From: an uncultured Desulfobacterium sp.
Lineage (GTDB): Bacteria; Desulfobacterota; Desulfobacteria; Desulfobacterales; Desulfobacteraceae
Direction of reading: 5' to 3'
Length of the DNA: 10,791 nucleotides
Assembly: GCA_937124525.1 (NCBI GenBank)
Contig: CAKZLA010000213.1
Span: 1 to 10,791 of the forward strand
The notes under the pieces were generated by a model. That model was not told the origin of the DNA, searched no databases, and saw only the letters and a list, made by a program, of their open reading frames with translations. Below are positions 5,268-10,791 of the stretch, one piece after another. How positions within the stretch are numbered: position 1 is the stretch's first letter; every line of letters begins with the position of its first letter. A program made the position numbers and the translations under genes.

Positions 5268-6203
5268 ATGAAATGGATACAAGTGAAAGCCGTCTTTACC
5301 GGCGATGATGCCCAACTGGCAGAAGAGCTGGTCACCGATATTTTCTTGAACCTTGGATTAAAAGGGGTGGTGTGTGACGTCCCCCTGCCGCCGCCTGTGG
5401 ATGGATTTGCCAGCGACGCCCTGCCCTTGTCCACCCAAAGTTCCATATCTGGATATATCCCGGACACAGATAGCTCCCGGGAGCTTTTGCCCCTCATTAA
5501 ACAACGATCCGGAGAACTTTTATCCACCGGGATAAAGGTGGGTATCACCACTCAATTGGTGGACCAGGAAGATTGGGCCGAGTCCTGGAAGGAGTTTTTC
5601 TTTGTCACCCGCATCACCGACCGGATCATCATTAAACCAGAATGGCGGGAGTTTGGGGCCAGTGGTGACGACCTCATCATCCACATTGATCCAGGCATGG
5701 CCTTTGGAACAGGCACCCACCCCACAACGGCCATGTGCATTGCCATGATTGAAGAGCACCTTAAACCGGGTCAGACCCTTTTGGATGTGGGCACTGGTTC
5801 AGGCATTCTCATGATCGCTGCCGGGCTTCTGGGGGTATCCGCCATGGCAGGCATTGACACTGATGAAGTGGCAGTGCAGGTGGCCAGAGAAAACCTTGAA
5901 AAGAACAAAATTTCCCCACAGATTTACCACCTGGAGCAAACAACCCTGGACAAATACCAGCACAGGGGAACCGGACTCTTTGATCTGGTGGTGGCCAACA
6001 TCATTGCTGAAATCATTTTAGAGATCATTACAGATATCAAGCAACGTATAAAACCCGGGGGAACGGCTATTTTATCAGGCATTATAACGGAAAAAAAAGA
6101 GGCCATTGTGGAAAAACTCCAGCAGAATGGCTTTGCCGTCACAGAAATCCGGGAAGAAGGCGAATGGGTGGCCATTTGCGCCACCTTTACCAGCAATGAT
6201 TAA
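5268..6203 (+). CDS. prmA: Ribosomal protein L11 methyltransferase PrmA
   Basis: This 311-aa protein is slightly longer than the E. coli enzyme (293 aa). PrmA transfers methyl groups from S-adenosylmethionine to amino groups of ribosomal protein L11 in the cytoplasm. The N-terminal substrate-recognition domain begins M-K-W-I-Q-V-K, a typical PrmA opening. E-D-W-A-E-S-W-K-E-F-F (101-111) is the conserved interdomain region. D-P-G-M-A-F-G-T-G-T-H-P-T-T (141-154) is the family signature. L-L-D-V-G-T-G-S-G (171-179) is SAM motif I, and V-V-A-N-I-I-A-E (241-248) and L-S-G-I complete the fold. An in-frame TGA at 5250 limits the start to the ATG at 5268, whose upstream region is A-rich with only a weak Shine-Dalgarno. 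The gene is monocistronic and converges on yibQ with only 17 nt between stops. It is far more canonical than the paralogue at 2711-3550. Confidence 0.93.
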   Translation: MKWIQVKAVFTGDDAQLAEELVTDIFLNLGLKGVVCDVPLPPPVDGFASDALPLSTQSSISGYIPDTDSSRELLPLIKQRSGELLSTGIKVGITTQLVDQEDWAESWKEFFFVTRITDRIIIKPEWREFGASGDDLIIHIDPGMAFGTGTHPTTAMCIAMIEEHLKPGQTLLDVGTGSGILMIAAGLLGVSAMAGIDTDEVAVQVARENLEKNKISPQIYHLEQTTLDKYQHRGTGLFDLVVANIIAEIILEIITDIKQRIKPGGTAILSGIITEKKEAIVEKLQQNGFAVTEIREEGEWVAICATFTSND

Positions 6204-6220
6204 TACTATATCTGCTCCCA

Positions 6221-7384
6221 TCAATCCAGTGTCACCGCCAGCTCAGAGGCCCTGACAATACTAACCTTTTCCTGCATTTCCGGTAACACAAGTGCCAGGG
6301 TTTCCAGGGTGGCCGGGTATGGATGCCCGATACCGATGGCAGACCCATGGCGCTGGCTGATCTGAATCAACTCGTTGATCTGGCCGGTGATATAATTCTT
6401 ATCCTGGATATTATCCAGAAAGACATCCCGCTGGGCAAAGGAAAGCCGAAACAGCCGGGCGGAATCTCTGCATATGGAATGCCTGGCTGTCAGGCTGTCA
6501 ATGAAAAAAAGATCTCTTTTTTTCAACACGGTAAACACTTGCCGCATCTGATCGGACAGAGTAGTTAACCGTGAACCCATGTGATTGTTCACCCCCTTTA
6601 CGTAGGGTATGCTGTCCAGGTCTCTTCGCAGGGTTTCCAAAAGCAGGTCCGGGGGCATGTCTGCCATGAGGGCCCCGGGTCCCGGGTTCACCGCCGGGTA
6701 CTGCATGGGTTCCATGGGCAAGTGGAGCATGAGTTCAACGTCCCTGACATAGAGCCGATCGGCAATGGCCCTGCCAAAGGGGGATTCCGGCAATATGGCC
6801 ATGGTGATATGGGGGTTTAACCGGGAAAACGCCATGGCCACGGCCTTATCAAATCCCACATCATCAATGATAATGGCTACCCGTGGCAACCCCTCTTTGC
6901 CTTCAGGCCCAGGGACATCCCCCCGTCCCAACGACGGGCCAGGCTCTTTATCAAACACCTCATATAGTGGAGTATTGTCTTGTCCACTACCATTGCCAGG
7001 TTCGTTGTCTGTGGGGGGGGGGGGATTTATTTTTTCGAAGGCGTTCTCATTGATTAATTCAGAGTATGGCACCTCGGGGTGTATCAGGTCTGCCTTCCCA
7101 GGTAAAATTTGTTGACCCAGACCCTGCAATGGCACCTTGTTGTGAATATCCGTCCCCGGGGCATGAGAATCCTCCGGCCCAGGGGCCAGGGAGTGTTTCC
7201 GGGATTGACCACTTGAAATCAGCACTGTGGTGTGGGAAAAACCTGGTTCCTTTGGCAACTCCCCATGGTCCATATAAATATATATCCCCATGGCTGCCAA
7301 TGCCATAAAAAATACAAAGCCGACCAGGAAAAGGACCCTCTTTTTTAATTCAAGGTCAACAAAGGGGGGGGAATATTTTTCCAT
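6221..7384 (-). CDS. yibQ: Divergent polysaccharide deacetylase family protein (YibQ/DUF610), membrane-anchored
   Basis: This 387-aa protein has one N-terminal membrane segment (about residues 16-37), a long low-complexity linker rich in Pro, Gly and Asp (40-165), and a NodB-like divergent polysaccharide deacetylase domain (168-385). Visible domain motifs are R-V-A-I-I-I-D-D-V-G (168-177), N-N-H-M-G-S, F-F-I-D-S and G-I-G-H-P-Y. It should sit in the inner membrane with the catalytic fold in the periplasm; the substrate is not established. In E. coli yibQ lies next to envC, and here it is the last gene after ftsX-envC-ctpA, 78 nt after ctpA, with AAGG 7 nt before its ATG. The coding strand carries C8 across codons 5-7 and C12 as four proline codons (121-124). 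Slippage in either would change the reading frame. Family assignment is strong; activity is uncertain. Confidence 0.87.
   Translation of the reverse strand: MEKYSPPFVDLELKKRVLFLVGFVFFMALAAMGIYIYMDHGELPKEPGFSHTTVLISSGQSRKHSLAPGPEDSHAPGTDIHNKVPLQGLGQQILPGKADLIHPEVPYSELINENAFEKINPPPPTDNEPGNGSGQDNTPLYEVFDKEPGPSLGRGDVPGPEGKEGLPRVAIIIDDVGFDKAVAMAFSRLNPHITMAILPESPFGRAIADRLYVRDVELMLHLPMEPMQYPAVNPGPGALMADMPPDLLLETLRRDLDSIPYVKGVNNHMGSRLTTLSDQMRQVFTVLKKRDLFFIDSLTARHSICRDSARLFRLSFAQRDVFLDNIQDKNYITGQINELIQISQRHGSAIGIGHPYPATLETLALVLPEMQEKVSIVRASELAVTLD
7013..7024. repeat. Twelve-base G homopolymer inside yibQ
   Basis: Twelve consecutive G on the plus strand (C on the coding strand) encode Pro121-Pro124 of YibQ in the linker between membrane anchor and deacetylase domain. 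It is the longest G/C homopolymer in the window; others are 8 or fewer (3987-3994, 7364-7371). A gain or loss of one base would leave the membrane anchor and remove the catalytic domain. Confidence 0.9.
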
Positions 7385-7462
7385 TTTTTTGCCTTGTCTT
7401 CTGAACGTTTCGGCTCACCGGAACCCTTTTACCCTTGTGTTGCGTCTGTACATGGTCATGGG

Positions 7463-8842
7463 TTACAAGGTCCCCTTTCCCTGGTTCAACAGACTGTACC
7501 CCATGAGGATGGCCAGGGCCTGCTGGACCTGGGAATCCTGTTTAAGCCCTTCAAGCCCAATGGGTCCCCCCGGGGCAAAGCCATCTGTCTTTTTCTTGAT
7601 CTTGTCCCCTGATTTCTCAAGTAGCTCGGTTTCCGGTTCAAGATGATTTTTCAAGTCCTTTTCCCGGAGCATGTGGGCCATGGAAGATCTTTTTTCATCC
7701 GGATCTTCTGCCTCATTTTCCGCCTCATCCGTTATTTTTCGGAAATTTACTTCAATGTCCGGGTGGATGCCCTGGGCCTGGATGGATCTGCCATTGGGGG
7801 TATAATATCGGGCAATGGTATACTTGAGCCCAAAGCCCTCCTTCAGGGGCTTCACCGTCTGAACAGATCCCTTGCCAAAGGAGGTGGTCCCCAGAATAAC
7901 GGCCCTTTTATGATCCTGCAAGGCCCCTGCCACGATTTCCGCAGCACTGGCACTGCCGCCATTGATCAGCACCACCATGGGATAGTCCCGCTTCACCGAA
8001 CCAGACCGGGCCTCAAAAATTTCGGTGTGGTCCGCCTGCCGACCTTTTATGGACACAATGACGCCCTGATCAAGAAAGGCATCTGACACTTCCACTGCCT
8101 GGTTTAACAGCCCCCCTGGATTATTCCTTAAATCCATGACCAGTCCTTTTAAAGGCACCTCTGCGGATTCCAGTTTTGTCAATGCGTCCACCATCTCATC
8201 GGCGGTATTATTTCTGAAATTTGTCACCCAGATATACCCATACCCCGGCCGAAGGGTGGTGCTTCGAACACTGGTCATGGGGATAATATCCCGTTCCAAT
8301 GAAAACACAAGGGGCTCTGCCTCTCCCTTGCGGACAATGGTCAGCACAACAATCTCTCCCCGGGCCCCCCGCATTTTTTTGACACATTCCCACAGGGCAA
8401 GCTCAGTGGTGGCATGGCCATCAATCTTTGCAATGACGTCTCCTGCCATGATGCCCGCCCTGTATGCCGGGGTGCCTTCAATGGGAGACACCACCGTCAA
8501 AGCTCCTTTTTTCATGGAAATCACAATGCCGATGCCCCCAAACTCTCCCTTGGTATCATCCTGGAGTTCATCAAAGGCTTCGGGGGGCATGAAATTGGAG
8601 TGGGGGTCCAGATTATCCACCATGCCCTTGATGGCATCCTGAATCAATTGTTCGGCATCCACCTCATCCACATAGTTTTCCTCGATTTCCTGCAGCACAT
8701 CGGAAAAGAGCTTCAACGACTCATAGGTCTGCTCTTTTTGTGCCATCAGGGACCCCACAAAGCCATCTCCCACTATCAGCATCAGGGCCATTACAGTTAA
8801 AGGCAGCCAATTCCACATCCGCCTTGTCAAACGCATTCTCAT
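7463..8842 (-). CDS. ctpA: Carboxyl-terminal processing protease (S41 family, PDZ domain)
   Basis: This 459-aa periplasmic serine protease cleaves proteins near their C-termini. The N-terminus has a basic stretch and a hydrophobic signal or anchor (about 10-33). N-L-D-P-H-S (77-82) opens the conserved core. A PDZ domain covers roughly 98-175, with F-G-G-I-G-I as the ligand-binding loop. In the S41 catalytic domain, G-G-S-A-S-A-A-E-I holds the nucleophile, best read as Ser299, and F-G-K-G-S-V-Q-T holds the general base Lys324, 25 residues on as in the family. An acidic and lysine-rich tail (about 380-430) ends in a short helix. The start is 1 nt after the envC stop. GGAG within the end of envC (8849-8852) is 6 nt before this ATG, indicating translational coupling. 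By context it may process cell-wall hydrolases or their regulators, as some CtpA proteins do; this is an inference. Confidence 0.93.
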   Translation of the reverse strand: MRMRLTRRMWNWLPLTVMALMLIVGDGFVGSLMAQKEQTYESLKLFSDVLQEIEENYVDEVDAEQLIQDAIKGMVDNLDPHSNFMPPEAFDELQDDTKGEFGGIGIVISMKKGALTVVSPIEGTPAYRAGIMAGDVIAKIDGHATTELALWECVKKMRGARGEIVVLTIVRKGEAEPLVFSLERDIIPMTSVRSTTLRPGYGYIWVTNFRNNTADEMVDALTKLESAEVPLKGLVMDLRNNPGGLLNQAVEVSDAFLDQGVIVSIKGRQADHTEIFEARSGSVKRDYPMVVLINGGSASAAEIVAGALQDHKRAVILGTTSFGKGSVQTVKPLKEGFGLKYTIARYYTPNGRSIQAQGIHPDIEVNFRKITDEAENEAEDPDEKRSSMAHMLREKDLKNHLEPETELLEKSGDKIKKKTDGFAPGGPIGLEGLKQDSQVQQALAILMGYSLLNQGKGTL

Positions 8843-8843
8843 C

Positions 8844-10097
8844 TCATGCTCCTTTTTTCAGCCATTTAAGGGGATCAACAGGTTTTCCATGGTGTCTGAC
8901 CTCAAAATGAAGATATGCGCCCCGAATAGCACCAGTATCCCCTGCCGTGGCAATGACTTCCCGGTCCGCCACCACATCCCCCTTTTTCTTGAACACCTCT
9001 TCCACATGGGCATACAGGGTATAATAGTTATCCCCATGGTTGACAATGATAAGATTGCCATATCCTTTTAACCAGTCGGCATAAAGAATTTCTCCCCTGA
9101 AAACGGATTTCACCGGTTCTCCCATACCCACCTTTATATCAATTCCCGCTTGAAAAGTGAAGGTTTTGTCATCTTCGTCAACTCGGGTACCAAATTTCGA
9201 TAGAATACGACCTCTTACCGGCATGGGTAAAGACCCCATGCGGGATAAAAAAAGGCCTTTTTCCCCCTTCCATGCCCCGGTGTTAGTCTCTTTTTTCTGC
9301 TTTTCACCAGGGGGGGAAGGAGTTCCCAGGGACTGCATGATTTTTGCCAGGGCGTTTCTGGCCGACACCATGGCGGCCCGTGTCAATGCCCTTTTTCCCT
9401 TTACCTCTGCCAACAGGGTCTGGCGAGTTTCCTTTTCTTTTTCAAAATTTTCAATTTCCAGATTCAGATGACTGTCAAGGAGCTTTTTTTCCCCGGTTTC
9501 CCCTTCAAGCAGAAGCGTTGTTCGCTCCAACTCCTTGAGGTTTACGGCCTGCTGTTCCAGGAGTGCCAGATCCGAACCCAAAATAATGGTCAACGCCTGT
9601 TGACGTTTCCAAAAATCAAACAGAGACCGGGGTTTTGAAAAAAGATACCGATATCCGGTTCCCTTGATGCGATGCAGTGCCCGAAGACGTCCATTAACCG
9701 TAGTACGATTTTGTTCCATGGTCTCCATAACAGCCTGCTGTTCCTGCTCAACCTGCTTAATTTTATTGGTTAACTCATGGATCTCCTGGGAGATAAGAGA
9801 AACCCGAAGCCTGCGCTGATTGATGTGATGATTCACATCATCCAGTTTTTGAACAATATCCAGTTGCTCCCGGGTCAGTTTATCTTCATCCTTTTCCAGT
9901 TCCTGGATACGATCTTCAAGAAGATGGGTATCCACCAGATTTTTTTTCCGGGTCATTTTTTTAAGGGATTTTTTATGAATCCCCACAGTCCCCCCCTGGG
10001 CCGGAGATACCATGAGAATCCCCAATGAGACCACAAGGATCAATCCAAGGCCCAAAAGAGCTGTTTTTTTCAATTTTGTTTTAATGAGATAAAACAT
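8844..10097 (-). CDS. envC: EnvC-type murein hydrolase activator (coiled coil plus degenerate LytM domain)
   Basis: This 417-aa periplasmic protein has a signal or anchor sequence (residues 12-34, L-G-L-G-L-I-L-V-V), a long coiled coil (about 55-135, with a second helical part 175-255) and a LytM/M23 domain (about 295-412). The domain has the expected strands G-I-D-I-K-V-G and G-Y-G-N-L-I-I-V-N-H-G, but two zinc ligands are replaced. The first His of H-x3-D is Gln316 (with Asp320 kept), and the first His of H-x-H is Tyr395 (with His397 kept). It is therefore expected to activate amidases rather than cut peptidoglycan itself, as E. coli EnvC does under FtsEX control. The start is uncertain: ATG at 10097 overlaps ftsX by 28 nt, ATG at 10106 is also in frame, and TTG at 10073 would give a TTGA stop-start overlap. 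None has a strong ribosome binding site. ctpA follows after 1 nt. Confidence 0.9.
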   Translation of the reverse strand: MFYLIKTKLKKTALLGLGLILVVSLGILMVSPAQGGTVGIHKKSLKKMTRKKNLVDTHLLEDRIQELEKDEDKLTREQLDIVQKLDDVNHHINQRRLRVSLISQEIHELTNKIKQVEQEQQAVMETMEQNRTTVNGRLRALHRIKGTGYRYLFSKPRSLFDFWKRQQALTIILGSDLALLEQQAVNLKELERTTLLLEGETGEKKLLDSHLNLEIENFEKEKETRQTLLAEVKGKRALTRAAMVSARNALAKIMQSLGTPSPPGEKQKKETNTGAWKGEKGLFLSRMGSLPMPVRGRILSKFGTRVDEDDKTFTFQAGIDIKVGMGEPVKSVFRGEILYADWLKGYGNLIIVNHGDNYYTLYAHVEEVFKKKGDVVADREVIATAGDTGAIRGAYLHFEVRHHGKPVDPLKWLKKGA

Positions 10098-10791
10098 CCC
10101 AGCCATCCCAGGAAAATGCCTGCGCCCATGATCAATGCAACCATGGGAAAAGAGAGAAATTGAATCTCTGACAATGGAATAAATGAAGCCTCCGGGGGAA
10201 TTCCCCCCCGGACCCACCGAAACAGGAAAAAAAGAATTACCAGACCCAACGTGCCCCCGCAAAACCCCTGGAGAATCCCCTCCAGGTAAAAAGGGGTATT
10301 GACAAAGGCATCTGTGGCCCCCACAAGGCGCATGATCTCAATTTCTTCCTGCTTTGCACAAAAGGCCAGCCGCACCGTGTTGGCAGACACAAAAAGGGCT
10401 GTTACCACAAAAAGACTCCCCAGCCCCAGAGCACCCATCTTCAAGCTATTGACCATGGGCAGGAATGTTTCCACCCAGCCATGCCCATACACCACCTCCT
10501 GAACATGGGCTTTTTGTTGGGCAACCGCAGCAAAAGCGTCCACATCATCAAGGGTGTCAAGGGAAGGAGATAAAAGGATTTCAAGGGTGTGAGGAAGGGG
10601 ATTCTCCCCCAGGTCAGACAAGATAACGCCGCTGGAAGTAAGATCCCTTTGAAGCTGTTCCAGGGATGCCTCCCTGGAAATAAACTGAATATTCTCCACC
10701 CCATGAATACTCCCCAGATCCGCAGTTACCCCGGCCAGATCCTGGGGGGTAAATTCGGCATCAAGGTAAGCCATGACCAGGATGCCCCGGT
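10070..10791 (-). CDS. ftsX: Cell-division protein FtsX, 5' end outside the window
   Basis: The frame is open to the right edge, so this is the C-terminal part (240 complete codons) of FtsX, the permease-like half of the FtsEX ABC complex. The visible part begins in the periplasmic loop, which contains the family hallmark N-P-L-P. Three membrane segments follow: the first at about L-F-V-V-T-A-L-F-V, then the stretch around L-G-L-V-I-L-F-F-L-F, and the last ending G-I-F-L-G-W-L-G. Between the first two lies E-E-I-E-I-M-R-L-V-G-A-T, the cytoplasmic signature of FtsX proteins. The first membrane segment and true start lie beyond 10791, where ftsE is expected by family habit. The last codons overlap the start of envC, so the pair is translationally linked. 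FtsX passes the FtsE ATPase cycle to EnvC. Confidence 0.93.
   Translation of the reverse strand, partial: RGILVMAYLDAEFTPQDLAGVTADLGSIHGVENIQFISREASLEQLQRDLTSSGVILSDLGENPLPHTLEILLSPSLDTLDDVDAFAAVAQQKAHVQEVVYGHGWVETFLPMVNSLKMGALGLGSLFVVTALFVSANTVRLAFCAKQEEIEIMRLVGATDAFVNTPFYLEGILQGFCGGTLGLVILFFLFRWVRGGIPPEASFIPLSEIQFLSFPMVALIMGAGIFLGWLGCFISLKQN

Noticed and set aside
4988..5551. 187-codon minus-strand open frame across the prmA start
   Set aside because: It covers the intergenic gap and the antisense of prmA, and the translation looks like random shadow sequence.
10098..10262. Longer N-terminus for EnvC starting at 10262
   Set aside because: It would lie entirely inside ftsX in another frame. 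The signal sequence begins after 10097, so the shorter starts are far more likely.
1..10791. CRISPR array, tRNA, rRNA or intact insertion sequence
   Set aside because: No regularly spaced direct repeats, no cloverleaf-like sequence and no transposase were seen on reading both strands by eye.

Overview
The window reads as ordinary chromosome of a Gram-negative deltaproteobacterium, most likely a sulfate reducer of the Desulfobacterales. The basis is moderate GC content, an ftsX-envC-ctpA-yibQ gene order, a DUF4160 remnant and the style of the proteins. The species cannot be fixed from the sequence alone.

Layout, left to right. (1) Positions 1-574 look like a small accessory scar: a strongly folded inverted repeat (78-180), a DUF4160-type small gene broken by a single-base frameshift (222-421), and about 150 bp with nothing clear. 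(2) A YbgC-type thioesterase gene (minus) and an orphan radical SAM gene (plus) diverge from a 319-bp gap. The gap holds a hairpin and a near-consensus sigma-70 promoter. (3) Converging on the radical SAM gene is a divergent PrmA-family methyltransferase, whose start is best placed at a TTG behind a perfect AGGAGGT. (4) A 396-bp gap rich in long inverted repeats separates it from a diguanylate cyclase with a cysteine-rich, GAF-like sensor half. (5) A 304-bp gap with a probable minus-strand promoter and another long inverted repeat separates that gene from a canonical prmA on the plus strand. (6) From 6221 to the right edge, all on the minus strand, lies an envelope and cell-division cluster. 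In transcription order it is ftsX (5' end outside the window), envC, ctpA and yibQ. The first three overlap or nearly touch.

How the genes work together: by family knowledge, FtsEX transmits the state of the division machine across the membrane to the EnvC coiled coil. EnvC then activates cell-wall amidases through a LytM domain that has lost its own zinc ligands, and two of the expected ligands are indeed replaced here. CtpA, a periplasmic processing protease, and YibQ, a membrane-anchored divergent deacetylase, probably act on the same envelope compartment. The other genes look like independent units: PrmA modifies ribosomal protein L11, its paralogue has an unknown substrate, and the GGDEF protein makes c-di-GMP under control of its N-terminal sensor.

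No complete novel multi-gene system is visible. The items most worth a second look are the orphan radical SAM protein, the cysteine-rich GAF-GGDEF sensor, the divergent PrmA paralogue, the 12-base G tract inside yibQ, the frameshifted DUF4160 gene and the long inverted repeats in the gaps.
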